Of a stretch of 29,161 nt of DNA, positions 17,412 through 28,429 are shown one piece after another; the stretch's first letter is position 1; the number at the start of each line of letters is the position of its first letter. A program made the translations under genes and the position numbers. The notes under the pieces were generated by a model. That model worked only from the letters and a program-made list of their open reading frames with translations, was not told the DNA's origin and did not search any database. This stretch comes from Symbiodinium natans. Lineage: Eukaryota > Sar > Dinophyceae > Suessiales > Symbiodiniaceae. The stretch is from positions 550,001-579,161 of the forward strand of contig CAJNDS010002160.1 in the NCBI GenBank assembly GCA_905221605.1, written 5' to 3'.

Positions 17412-18555
17412 GTTATATATATATATATGTTGTATAGATAGATAGATAGGGCCCCTTAAAAACCCAAAGAAGGAACATATGAACTAAACAAAAAGCCAAC
17501 CGAGTAAACCCCAGAACCCGAATCCTAAACCAGCCCCTCAACCTCTGCAAAGCAAAAACCGTCAACCCTACACCCTAAACCCTAAACCCTAAACCCTAAA
17601 CCCTAAACCTCAACCTCTGCACAGGAAAAGTCTTCAATGTAACGGTCCAGGGGGCGTGTGCTCGCACATGGGTCTTGACAAGTACTAGGCCGGCAACTGT
17701 CCTAGGTCCCAGGTTTTAGGGTTTAGGATTCAGGGTTTAGGGTATAGAGTATAGGGTTTAGTAAGTAACCTCGGAATAAACATGGGAACCCTTCTTGGCT
17801 TAAAGCTTAGAAGCGATCCTCCGCCCTGAACCCTGAACCCTAAACCCTAAAACCCAAACCCCAAACCCTAAAACCTCACCCGCCACCCCCCCCCCCCCCA
17901 TCCCCCACCCACCAACCCACCACCGCCCCCCTCACCACCTCCCCCACCACCCGGAGAAAAACAAAGAGTAATCAGGGTCCTAAAAACCTAAAGCAACCTC
18001 AACCCCTGCACCCTAAACCCTAAACCCTAAAACCTACACCCTAAACCCTAAACCCTAAACCCTAAACCCTAAACCCTAAACCCTAAACCCTAAACCCTAA
18101 ACCCTAAACCCTAAACCCTAAACCCTAAACCCTAAACCCTAAACCCTAAACCCTAAACCCTAAACCCTAAACCCCACCCCCCACCACCCCGCAGCAAAAA
18201 AGGATGGATAAGGGCCCAGTCTCTGATAGACGACCGAGGTGACCAAGCCTATGGCCCAAGAGTCGAAGTCTGCACACCAGTGAGCCGACCTTTTTAGGGT
18301 TTCGGATTTAGGGTTTAGGGTTTAGTGTTTAGGGTTTAGGGTTTAGGGTTTAGGGTTTACTGTAGCAGTTAGGGTTTTGGGTTTTGGGCTTAGGGTTTGC
18401 TACGGCCTTTTGGCTACAAGGGGCTGGAATGTTCACCTTTGGCTCATGGGGTGGGTTCGTTTTACCACTTCATTGGGTTGACTCAGTTGCCCTGTGACGA
18501 CCACCACAATGACCACCACGACGACCACCATGACGACGACCAAGGCGACGACCAA

Positions 18556-18599
<44 letters not shown>

Positions 18600-18654
18600 A
18601 TCCTGGCCGTGAGGGGGTACTGCACAAAAAGGTTTAAGGCTGCCTGCTGAGCAC
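17315..18654 (-). repeat. 1.34-kb intron between membrane exons: arrays and microsatellites
   Basis: It contains (CT)n at 17372-17398, (TA)n at 17396-17431, (GATA)n at 17435-17449, CCCTAAA arrays at 17565-17608 and a long one of about 24 units at 18005-18175, TTTAGGG units at 18295-18400, a C-rich stretch at 17876-17955, and a GACCACC/(GAC)n microsatellite at 18495-18599 close to the donor. I see no convincing exon inside. Confidence 0.55.
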
Positions 18655-18899
18655 CCAAGCGACACTGTAAACATTCCCATGGAATTGAACATGATGTATG
18701 CCCGCAGCATCATGTGGCGCTTCCAGCTTGGACGCATCACCGAGCATGACAAGCCCACGACGGTGTTCATGAAAGCATTGGCACGGAAGAAGAGGTCCCA
18801 CCCGACTGTTGCGCAAGGGAAGCCAATCAGGCAAAAGACCAGTGATGTCCCGCCGGACAGCCGAAGCAGATGCACAGCAACGGCTCCATGGCTCTCCAT
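18655..18899 (-). CDS. First visible membrane exon of the kinase gene (putative start)
   Basis: From the ATG at 18897-18899 it reads MESHGAVAVHLLRLS, a hydrophobic segment TSLVFCLIGFPCATVGWDLF, a short basic loop RPSWKRHMMLR, then AYIMFNSMGMFTVSL. The donor TTGG|GTGC in phase 2 fits the phase-2 acceptor of 17314. The open frame extends upstream to about 18962, so the true start may be another Met or a more 5' exon. Downstream the unspliced frame runs into the (GAC)n microsatellite as poly-serine, which I take as intron. Bipartite spacing of hydrophobic and basic stretches supports a polytopic membrane protein. Confidence 0.5.
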
Positions 18900-20300
18900 A
18901 TCGGATCTAGTAACGCTAGTATACCCTGGCCCCTGGGAGGATCCAAAAAGTAGAACCCCCAAATAGTGCCCTATACTGCGCTTCGGGGCAGAGCTTGGGG
19001 CTGTGGGTACCCAACCCTGGCAGCAGTCACAGCAACATCACTGGTGCGGTCTGGCACAGATTGGGGGTTTGGGGTCTGGGGTCTGAGGTCTGGGGTCTGG
19101 GGTTTGGGGTTTGGGGTTTGGGGGCTTACGATATTAGGGGTACCTTATTGGGGCCCTTGGTATACGAGAATCCTACTATTTGGGGGTCTATGTGTTGGGT
19201 CCCCATTTTCCTAAACCCTAAACCCAAACCCCTAAACCCTTGTAGTATCAGGTGCGGGATCCGAGTTGTAAACCCTAAACCCTAAACCCTAAACCCTAAA
19301 CCCTAAACCCTAAACCCTAAACCCTAAACCCTAAACCCTAAACCCTAAACCCTCAGAGGCCCTCTCCATGAAGGGTTCTAGGACCTCATATCCGAAACCC
19401 TTGACGTCCTAAAGCACCGAACGCGCACTTTCTCCCCCCTCAGCGTCGCTTCTTTCGGTTGGTCCGCCCCTTGGCCCTGGGCTGCTGGGGATGGATGTCA
19501 CAGAGTTTAGGGTTTAGGGTTTGGGGTTTAGGGTGTAGGGTTGGATGGAAAAGGGGCTGAACAAGTTCGACTGGCTAGGGTTTAGAGATTATATAGGGTC
19601 TATGGCTTAGGGCTTCGTCCAAACGGATCAAGGGGCCTTGAAAGGGGGCGGCAGGGCCCGAAAAATCTGTGTACAAAAGCCCCAACCTTATATGGTGGTT
19701 TACTATACTAGAGGCAACATATGTTGGGTCCTTGTGACAACTATAAGGGACTCCTACTGTTTGGGGGTCTATTTAGGGGTCCCCTAAACCCTAAACCCTA
19801 AACCCTAAACCCTAAACCCTAAGCGCTGAACCTCGTGAAGGGGCCTCATGCCTCCGATCTTGAACCGTTCACTGTGGAGAGCAAGGTTCATGGTTTGGGG
19901 TTTGGGGTTTGGGGTTTGGGGTTTAGGGTTTAGGGTTTAGGGTTTAGGGTTCAGGTGTCAGCACCTCAAGTCCAGCATTCACTAGTCAAGCAACGTGCTT
20001 GTGAAACGGAGAACTACCCACTGCACCACGAACTCCCATAACATTAAGAAAATACACAGTTCACCCAGTAGGCCCTAAACGCATCGTATGTGGCAAAGCC
20101 GAAACTCTATGCCCGGAAACCCTAGGTCCTAAGGCTACCCCAAAAAAAATCAACCCTAAGAATCCAGGTGACCCTGAAAACCCTAGCGCCCGAAACCCTA
20201 AGCCCCAAACCTGAGTGGACGCACCAAAAAGCTAAACAATCCTAACGCCCTAAACCCGATCCAAACCCTAGGGCCCTAAACCCTAGGGCCCTAAACCCCA
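18900..20300. other. Upstream flank of kinase gene: arrays and dispersed repeats
   Basis: Variant TTTGGGG/TCTGGGG units at 19065-19120, CCCTAAA arrays at 19266-19352 and 19787-19822, TTTGGGG/TTTAGGG at 19895-19952, and degenerate CCCTAGGGC units at 20265-20310. 19171-19204 and 19751-19784 are a pair of related copies (TCCTACT.TTTGGGGGTCTAT..GGTCCCC). No gene is supported and no promoter motif recognised. Confidence 0.55.
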
Positions 20301-20304
20301 GGGC

Positions 20305-20420
20305 CCTAAACTTTCGACAAATACCATTTTTCAACAAATGCCAGCTAACTTTCGACAAACGCACGCCAACTTTCGACAGATGCCCACATGCCCACTAACT
20401 TTCGACAAATGCCCACTAAT
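20305..20420. repeat. Short tandem repeat with core ACTTTCGACAAATGCC
   Basis: Five degenerate units of roughly 22-28 bp. Variants include TTTTCAACAAATGCC, CTTTCGACAAACGC and CTTTCGACAGATGCCC. It lies directly before the array-free island. Confidence 0.85.
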
Positions 20421-20457
20421 ACCATTAGGGCTTAAACAAATAGATATAAATATATGC

Positions 20458-20484
20458 TCACCCCCCCCCCCCCATGATCTAGGT
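20458..20484. repeat. Left inverted end of the island
   Basis: Thirteen C residues between TCA and ATGATCTAGGT. Just inside is a perfect 14-bp palindrome CGAAAGGCCTTTCG (20485-20498). Confidence 0.7.
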
Positions 20485-20599
20485 CGAAAGGCCTTTCGGG
20501 CCCATCGAAGCGAGATTTAAACCTAAGTCGGGATGAAAATTAAAAGGCCACTGGCCTCATTCGTAGTAAATTTTTTTAGAAATCTAAATTTGCCAATTA

Positions 20600-22340
20600 A
20601 AAGCCGCACCCTCTGAAATCCTCTTCTGGGGCCTGCCTGTCCGGAACAAAATCTCACAAGAGCTTTATATGCAGAGGTTACAGCCTCAGAAATCCTCATC
20701 TGGGCTTCCTTCCTATTTTATTGAGAAAATGCTTCTACATAAGAAGCCCACACCCTACGAAAAGAATTCTATACTTAAAGGCCACACCCTATGAAATCCT
20801 CTTCTGGGCCCTCTTAATGAAATTTCAGTAGACTTGTGTCTGATAAAGCCACAGCTTCGTTCGTAATTAACCCAAGTAAAAAAACATATTAAGAGGCCCA
20901 GCCCCAAGACATCCTCTTCTAAGCCTCATTGATTAATACCTATTTAGAACATTTTTGTTTTTCCCACACCCTGTGAAATCTTTCGCTGGCCCCATTCGTA
21001 ATGAAACGCAATTTGATTTCATATTGTAGAGCCCACACCCTAAGAAATCCTCTTCTGGGCTTCGTTCGTAATTGAACCCAAGTAAAGCAAGTGTATATTC
21101 AGAGGCCAACCCCAGGACATCCTCCTCGCAATGAAACCGAGTTAGAATTCTATATTGCAGACCATACCCTATGAAATCCCTTTCTGGCCCCTATTTGTAA
21201 TGAAGATTAATTAGAATTCTGTATTACAAAGCCACACGCCAAGAAATCCTCATTAGACCTTCGTTTGTAATTAGACTTATTTTCGATTTGCCAAGATGCT
21301 TGTATTAAAAAAAGCCACACCATTCTGGGGCCTGTTCGTAACAGAATCTCGTAAGAAGTTTATAATTCTAGGTAAGAAGCCCACACCCTAAGAAGTTCTG
21401 ACCTAGGCTAGGTTCGTATGTAACTCTTGGACAGAAATTTATATCATGAGCCCCCATTCGTATTTGAATGTACTTACAATTCCATATTTAACCGCTAGAC
21501 CCTATGAAATCCTCTTCTGGTGCCTATTAGTGAAATGTCAATAGACTTGTATATGATAAAGCCATAGCTTCGTTAGTAAATTAAGCCCAAGTCAAACAAA
21601 CAAATTAAGAGGCCCCGCCACAAGACATCCTCTTCTAAGCTTCATTGGTTAATACCTATTTGGAATTTTATTTTGCAGACCACACCCTATGAAATTCTCC
21701 CCTGGCCTCGCTTCATACTACAATGTTATTTGAGGTTTGTATTAAAACGCCACACCCTAAGAAATCCTCATCTGGACTCGTTTGGAATTCCACTTAAATT
21801 GAATTTTAAGTTTAGAGGCCACACCCCTTTGGACAGAATTTAAAAGGCCACACCCTAAGACCTGTGTATGGTAAAGCCACAGCTTCGTTCGTAAAACCAA
21901 ACCAAGTAAAACAATTAAGAGGCCACGCCCTTCTAAGCCTCATTCGTTACTACCTCTTTGGAATTTTATTTTACCGACCACACCCTGTGAAAGTCTCCTC
22001 TGGCCCCGCTTCGTAATGAAATGTAATTTGAGGTTTGCACTAAAACACCACACCCTAAGAAATCCTCAACTGGACTTCCTTTGTGATTCCACTTAAATAG
22101 ACGTTTAAATTAAGAGGCCACACCCCAAGACATCCTCTTCGAAGCCCCACTCTTTTTTAAGTCCAATTAGACTTTTGAATTGCAGGTCCACATCCTCAAA
22201 AGAACCACACCCTAAGAAACCCTCTCTATTTCTTTTTTTTATTACTTTTCATATTAAGACGCCACATCCCAAGACATCCTCTTCTAAGCCTCATTCGTAA
22301 TTAAATCTAATGGAACTTTACATGTTAACGCCACGCCCTG
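20600..22340. repeat. Degenerate ~70-bp satellite with higher-order copies
   Basis: More than twenty units share a core CCACACCCTAAGAAATCCTC followed by TTCTGGGC and often TTCGTTCGTAAT. Examples start at about 20603, 20783, 20966, 21031, 21230, 21380, 21680, 21750, 21980, 22045 and 22205. A sister class has GAGGCC..CCAAGACATCCTCT. Larger blocks recur: the AAGCCACAGCTTCGTT block at about 20848, 21561 and 21875 (spacings near 710 and 315 bp). No coding frame. Confidence 0.85.
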
Positions 22341-22499
22341 CATACCGAATAGGCTGAATTGAAAAAAAACGAATGGTGGGTGTGTTTGTGTGCTTTTCTC
22401 TGTGTGTGTGCAAGGCAGTCACATTAGCAGAAACAACGTATAACAATACACATTCTTTATACAAGAAAAGCATTTTTTGCAAAATTTGCTAAAAAATAC

Positions 22500-22974
22500 C
22501 CAAAAATCCAAAAATCCAAAAATTCAAAACCATGGAGCCGGGAGGCCGCCTTTTTTGGATTTTTTGGTTTTCTCGAGGTTTTTTTGGTTTTTTTTGGAAA
22601 AATCCAAAAAAACCATGTGTTTTTTTGGATTTTACTTGCTCCTGGCCTCAAAAACCTAAAAAACACATGGTTTTTTTTGGATTTTGAGTGAAAATCCAAA
22701 AAAACCCATGTGTTTTTTTAGTTTCTGAGACCAGGAGCACCTGAAATCCAAAAAAGCACGAGGGTTTTTTTGGATTTTCACTCAAAATCCAAAAAAAACC
22801 ATGTGTTTTTTAGGTTTTTGAGGCCAGGAGCAAGTAAAATCCAAAAAAACACATGGTTTTTTTTGGATTTTTCCAAAAAAAACCAAAAAAACCTCGAGAA
22901 AACCAAAAAATCCAAAAAAGGCGGCCTCCCGGCTCCATGGTTTTGAATTTTTGGATTTTTGGATTTTTGGATTT
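22500..22974. repeat. Giant near-perfect palindrome (arms ~210 bp, spacer ~54 bp)
   Basis: The left arm 22500-22707 and right arm 22762-22974 are reverse complements, apart from homopolymer-length differences. Landmarks are CCATGGAGCCGGGAGGCCGCC against its mirror near 22920, CTCGAG at about 22573 and 22894, and GGCCTC-AAAAACCT near 22643 and 22816. Each arm itself holds a smaller inverted repeat of ATCCAAAAAAACCATGTG. Weaker symmetry continues outward (GCAAAATTTG at about 22479 and CAAATTTTGC at about 22979). Phenylalanine/lysine-rich open frames on both arms are the same sequence read from either strand, not genes. Confidence 0.95.
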
Positions 22975-23267
22975 GTGTCAAATTTTGCAAATTCTGCAAA
23001 AAAGAAGTGTTTTTTGCATACAAGTCTGTGTTTATAAGCCTGTCCTATGCAAATAATTCATAGACATGTTTACCAAATTGCATTTTCATGTGTTTTTTGG
23101 GTGTTTTTTTATGTGGTGATGTGGAAGTAGTGCTAAACACACGCGTTTTTCACTATTTAGATGTTTTCTCGCATAGGACTAGACGTGCAAAAACAGGACA
23201 TCGCCTAGCATAGCCAGCATGTCATTTTAATCGGTATTTACGAGGGTTTTTATAGGGACAAAGCAAA

Positions 23268-23291
23268 ACCTAGATCATGGGGGGGGGGTGA
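23268..23291. repeat. Right inverted end of the island
   Basis: Reverse complement of the left end with a ten-base G run. A mixed TATATA/CACACA microsatellite follows at 23296-23335. Confidence 0.7.
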
Positions 23292-23335
23292 CCAAATATA
23301 TATACATATATATACACACATAGATATATATATCA

Positions 23336-23758
23336 TCGTAAGAGAGGGTGCAGGGTTCAGGGTAAGATCTACTTGTGCCACTCCACCGAAAGACAAGCGA
23401 CGCTTACGACAAGCCCTGAACCCAAATCCGGAAACGTGAACCCTGACCTCAAAACCCGGAACATCTACACCGTAACACTCACTAGCCTATAAACCCTACA
23501 CAAAAAACCGTGTTTTTGGGTTAGCCTAACCCTAGACCCTACACCCTAAACCTGAACCCAAAACCCTAAACCCTAAACCCCAAACGCCACACCCTAAGCC
23601 CTAAACCCTAAACCTAAACCCTAAACCCTAAACCCCAAACACGAAACCTTTAAAATCCCCTCATGATCGCTTGCACACCGTGAACCGTGGTCGCCGGGCA
23701 TCCCTGCTCGCTGGCTTCGGGCACTTCTCGCACCGGCCGATTTCGCGATGCCTTGGGA
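23336..23758. other. Spacer with CCCTAAA pieces
   Basis: CCCTAAA-type repeats at 23525-23645 and unique sequence at 23345-23520 and 23650-23758. No gene supported. Confidence 0.5.
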
Positions 23759-23761
23759 AAA

Positions 23762-23940
23762 GGTTTAGGTTTTAGGGTTTAGGGTTTAGGGTTTAGGGTT
23801 TAGGGTTTGGGGTTTGGGGTTTAGGGTTTAGGGTTTAGGCTTTAGGGTTTAGGGTTTAGGGTTTAGGGTTTAGGGTTTAGGGTTTAGGGTTTAGGGTTTA
23901 GGGTTTAGGGTTTAGGGTTTAGGGTTTAGGGTTTAGGGCT
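23762..23940. repeat. TTTAGGG array
   Basis: About 24 heptamers with a few TTTGGGG and one TTTAGGC variant. Confidence 0.94.
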
Positions 23941-24774
23941 TCATGTAGGGAATACTTGAGGGGTTTGCAGGCTCCTGGGTTTAAGGCTTTGCTATTCGCA
24001 GCTTTTCAGGCTTATGGCCTTGTGGCTGAGGGGTTTAGGGTTTAGGGTGTAGGGTGGTTTAGGGTGTCGGGTGTAGGGTTTAGGGTTGGGGCTTGGGTTT
24101 TAGGGGCTGAGAGCCTACGATTTGGAGGGTCTTTGGGGGGTCGAGCTAGGCTTTAGGGCAAAGGGTTTCGGGCTGTAGAAGCTTCGGGCTTACGGCTTGT
24201 ATAGGTTAATTAACTTGCAACTAAGGATGTTTCAGTGGTGAAAGCTGAGGTCGTCGCCACTTATCTGCAATAAAGGCTTATTTCCATAACAATGTGCCAA
24301 CCCTACTTGGAAGCTCTTCTGACTTAGTAAGTCTACTTGGTATCCCCTAGCGGCTCCCTCTTATAAGCCGCATAGCCCACCTTACTAACCCTACTTCCTA
24401 AGTCAAAAAGGGGCTTCTAAGCACCCGAATCCCTCAGCCCAAACCCTAACCCTAACACCTAAACCCTAAACCCTAAACCCTAAACCCTAAACCCTCTGGG
24501 AAATCTCTTGAGAGGGGTTTCTTCGAGTGCCTATGAAATCTTGCCTGGAGTGGCCTCGGTGAATCTTGGACGTGCTCTTGGACCATTCGCGTGCTCTTTC
24601 ATGTCCCCCCTCCCTCAACCCCTAAACCCTAAACCCTAAACCCTAAACCCTAAACCCCCAACCCATGTCTCTCACCGTTGTTGGTCCATGCTCGCAGCAT
24701 GAGGATGTGACACCTTGAGGGCCTCGCCAGTTTCCGCCGCGTGAGCTCCCCGTGCTTGGCGGCCTCCTGAAGGG
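23941..24774. other. Mixed unique sequence and short arrays
   Basis: Degenerate TTTAGGG words at 24030-24095, CCCTAAA arrays at 24452-24495 and 24618-24660, and unique sequence between. 24355-24420 has two facing copies of CTTACTAA/CTTCTAAG-like words. No convincing exon. Confidence 0.45.
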
Positions 24775-24940
24775 GAGGGTTTAGGGTTTAGGGTTTAGGG
24801 TTTAGGGTTTAGGGTTTAGGGTTTAGGGTTTAGGGTTTAGGGTTTAGGGTTTAGGCTTTAGGGTCTAGGGGTTAGGGTTTAGGGTTTAGGGTTTAGGGTT
24901 TAGGGTTTAGGGTTTAGGGTTTAGGGTTCAGGGTTCAGGG
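24775..24940. repeat. TTTAGGG array
   Basis: About 22 heptamers with an interruption near 24853-24870. Confidence 0.94.
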
Positions 24941-25210
24941 GTTTGAGGCTGAGGTGTTGGGTATTCTCGCAACTGGAAAAAGGTAGGGTTGTGTAACAGT
25001 GGATCGGGTAGCCGTTGCACAAAACAGAGTATGTTGCGCTCCTGCTGTTTGCATTTGTTGGATTGTGTTGTCTGTGCAACTGCGCTTGAATATGCATTCG
25101 CATTCGATTCTTCATGCGCGTTTGCATTTGCATGTGTATTTGTTGGCTGCTGTTGTATTTGCTGTGCGAGCAAAAGAAGAAAGAAGAAAGGAACCCTATG
25201 CCCTGCACCA
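24941..25210. other. TGCATTTG-rich unique region
   Basis: Degenerate TGCATTTG/TGCATTCG words recur from 25048 to 25160. Both strands have frames of 75-96 codons, but cysteine/alanine-rich or glutamine/asparagine-rich products follow from the word repeat. No call is made. Confidence 0.45.
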
Positions 25211-26640
25211 CCCTAAACCCTAAACCCTAAACCCTAAACCTTAAACCCTAAACCCTAAGCCAAGGTCCTTGTCTGCTTGGGGCGTAGCCGGCTGTGCGCG
25301 ACGACCCCCGCTAGTTTGGGGTGCGGTTTTGGGTTTATCAAAACCCCACATACACACCAATGTTAGAATCACCGAACAAAGCATACCTATATATAAATAT
25401 ATATATATATATATTATCTGCATGACAATAATATGAACATGGAACAATAAATATACAACAAACGCATACCTAAACCCTGAAACCCCAAACCCTCCATCCT
25501 GGAACCCCAAAGCCTACACCCCTGAACCCTGAACCCTAAACCCCAAACCCTGGGCAGTGGCGAAACCCTCGGTGCCCCCGAACAAGAGACCTTTAGGATG
25601 CATGGGCTTAGGGTTTAGGGGATTGTCTGTCAGGCATCCGGAACCCTACTTACAGCGGGCCCATGAACCCGGGTGAAGGGTTTGGGGTTTAGGGTCTGGG
25701 GTTTAAGGGTTTTGGGCTTAGGGTTTAGGGTTTAGGACTTGGGGCTTAGGGTTTAGGGTTTAGGGCTTAGGGCTTATGGTTTGGGGGAGCCAGCGCGCTC
25801 CAGGTGTTCTGGGTGGTCGTCGCCGAACCTCACGGCGCGAGCTTCTTCAAACGGATTCTGGACGGAAACCCGGGCTTCAAGGCCTACTTAAAGGGTCAGG
25901 GGACGTAGTAAGTGGGGTGATGAGTAAGCCAATACGTACGTATAAATACTTCTAAACCCCAATTCAGTGCCCCATCCTTCGGGTCTGGGGGCCTTTGTAA
26001 CCTAAACTCCCAGACCGGTCCACAACCGACTTTTCAAGATGCCCACAAACGCCCACCAAGCTCACCTAGCCCCTCAAGAATTGGGGCGGAGGTGTCTGGC
26101 TCATGACCCTGAGCCCTATGCAACCCTAAACCCTAAACCCTAAACCCTAAAACCCCTGACTTTGGTATGACGACTTCGGAATTCGGGATGAGGGCTGACG
26201 GGGGCGCGTGGGGTGGAGGGTCTTACGTAGGTTCAACGGGATCTTTTATGTGTGCCAGGGTTGGGGGTTGTGGCGTTTACGGTTCAGGGTGTAGGGGTGC
26301 AGGACCCTAAACCCTACATCCCAAACCCTAACCCCCAAACCCTAAACCCCAAACTCTAAACCCCCTAAACCCTAAATCCCTAGACCCTCAACAGCGCTAG
26401 GTATACCCTTCAGCATCCCACTGGTTGTTCTTAACCAGGGTTCTACAGCTCAGCAAAGAGGGGAACCGTGCTTGAGATTAGGGTTTAGGGTTTAGGGTTT
26501 AGGGTCTTGCGTATTTAGGGCTTCGGTTTAGGGTGTAGGGTTGTAGGGTTGAGGGTTTAGGGTTACCTCGAGCGTGTAGGTTCCTAGCCAGAGGTTTAGG
26601 GAGCTGGCGTTTCCTTCGCGCTTTGGGTCTGAGGGGTTGG
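25211..26640. other. Alternating short arrays and unique islands
   Basis: CCCTAAA at 25211-25258, (AT)n at 25387-25413, TTTAGGG/TTTGGGG at 25605-25620 and 25680-25785, CCCTAAA at 26123-26150 and 26300-26392, TTTAGGG at 26478-26505. Unique islands at 25790-26110 and 26150-26290 show no gene that I can support. Confidence 0.5.
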
Positions 26641-26820
<180 letters not shown>

Positions 26821-26981
26821 TCATCATTATTCAGGGCCTCGGGCGTTGGGGGCGGCTTAGACGAACTTGGCCCTGGTGCATCCCAAGGTGCAGGATTGCG
26901 AACGTGGACGCTGCCTCGTCGTACCTGTGGGTTAGGCTTCTTCGAGGGGTACAAGAAGGGACCCCTACTAATCTTACTCCC

Positions 26982-27020
<39 letters not shown>

Positions 27021-27366
27021 AAAAAAGTCCATATATTCCTAAGTAGCCCCTAAATAGCCCCTAAGTACACCCTTGTATTGAGCCCCTTGAGTTCTTCGTC
27101 GCCCAGCAGCCATCTTATGATAAGGGTACCCTTTTCCTTGGTTACTTTTGGTTGCTTTATAAGGGACAAAAGGGTGAACGGCACCACTGGGCTACCAAGA
27201 GGGTTTTTCAGTCTGAGGGTGCCGGCTTTCTTGCACAACCGCCCGCGCGCCCGCGCGCGCGCATGCATGCATGCATGCATGCTGCTTCTGTGTGCGCGAG
27301 CGCTCGCTCTGAGATGGTGGCCCCGACAGTCTGGAGTGGCTCTGGAAACCCCATCCCCGCAGAACA
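26821..27366. other. Unique region with (TA)n and GCATGCAT repeats
   Basis: (TA)n at 26982-27016 and alternating GCGC/ATGC at 27241-27282. 27118-27165 resembles the 69-bp kinase intron. Open frames on both strands (27050-27377) run through the GCATGC repeat and are not credible. Confidence 0.5.
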
Positions 27367-27485
27367 TTAAACCCTAAACCCCAAACCCCAAACCCTAAAC
27401 CACAAACCCTAAACCCTAAACCCCAAACCCTAAACCCTAAACCCCAAACCCTAAACCCTAAACCCCAAACCCTAACCCCTAGACC
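27367..27485. repeat. CCCTAAA/CCCCAAA alternating array
   Basis: Roughly seventeen units, with CCCCAAA and CCCTAAA alternating in a near-regular two-to-one pattern, suggesting a 21-bp higher-order unit. Confidence 0.92.
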
Positions 27486-28194
27486 CCAAATTCGGGCATC
27501 CTGGCCCCAAGCACTACGTGAGGGGTCGGTTTTTCAATATGAGAGGGGTGGGGAATTCGCGAGAAGAGTTCCTGATTTACAATGTAGGGCCTTGCACCCG
27601 ATTGGGACCAAGAACCGTGATTAAAATTGGTCCCTACAACTCTTGCCAGGAAATTCTGTGTCTGAGCATCTATGCGCAAGCATGATTATGACCTGCACCC
27701 GCCTGGCTGCTCGACACAACAGCGACAAATGGCCGGGAAGCAGGCTGACAGGTGGCAAAACCCTAAACCCTAAAGCACCGTCCAAAACCCTAACCCCTAA
27801 ACCACCGTCCGAAACCACCGTCCTCAACCCTAAACCCTAAACCCTAAACTTCGGCCCTAAACCCTAAACCCTCAAATTCTTGTGCCCTAGCCCCTCTACC
27901 CTCAATCTGCCCACCCCACCCAGTAGCTTTAGCCTTCATCGCCTAACATGTAGCGATTTAGGGCTTAGGGTTTAGCGTTTAGGGTTTAGGGTTTAGGGTT
28001 TAGGGTTTAGGGTTTAGAGCCCAGGGATTATGATCTTCTTAAAACCCCATAAGGGAAATCCGAAGTATCCCAAACCCCCCTGAAAAAAATATTCTGAAAG
28101 AGGATCCTCTTGAAGCAAAAACTGAGAAAATATGACCTATCTCAAGGGCCCTACACCCCTAGACCTTAGACCCCAACCCCTGAACGCTACATTT
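27486..28194. other. Unique islands and short arrays
   Basis: CCCTAAA units interrupted by CACCGTCC at 27757-27868 (AAACCACCGTCCGAAACC..), TTTAGGG at 27957-28015, and unique sequence elsewhere. No gene supported. Confidence 0.5.
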
Positions 28195-28335
28195 AAACCC
28201 TAAGCCCCAAACCCTATTCCCTCTGCCCTAAACCCTAAACCCTAATCCCTAAACCCTAAACGCTAAACCCTAAACCCTAAACCCTAAACCCTAAACCCTA
28301 AACCCTAAACCCTAAACCCTAAACCCTACACCCTA
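28195..28335. repeat. CCCTAAA array
   Basis: About fifteen nearly pure units after a degenerate start. Confidence 0.93.
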
Positions 28336-28429
28336 CCCAGCTCAATTCTTGGCACCCCAACGCCCCCTGCGCTTCTTCCAGCTCTCCCTCGGCGGAGAGC
28401 GCCTGGATGTCCGGACCGTCTGTTCGGTT

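Larger units (their letters stand above)
20458..23291. mobile_element. 2.83-kb island bounded by an inverted repeat
   Basis: Left end TCA-C13-ATGATCTAGGT (20458-20484) is matched in reverse complement by ACCTAGATCAT-G10-TGA (23268-23291), with AT-rich microsatellite outside both ends. The interior has a different base composition from the rest of the window, no TTTAGGG arrays, a degenerate satellite (20600-22340) and a large palindrome (22500-22974). No transposase-like frame is present, so it would be non-autonomous. No target-site duplication can be defined because the flanks are AT repeats. Confidence 0.5.

Noticed and set aside
22457-23056. Four 60-81-codon frames with near-identical aromatic/lysine-rich products
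   Set aside because: They are the two arms of one palindrome read from opposite strands, with composition dictated by A and T runs.
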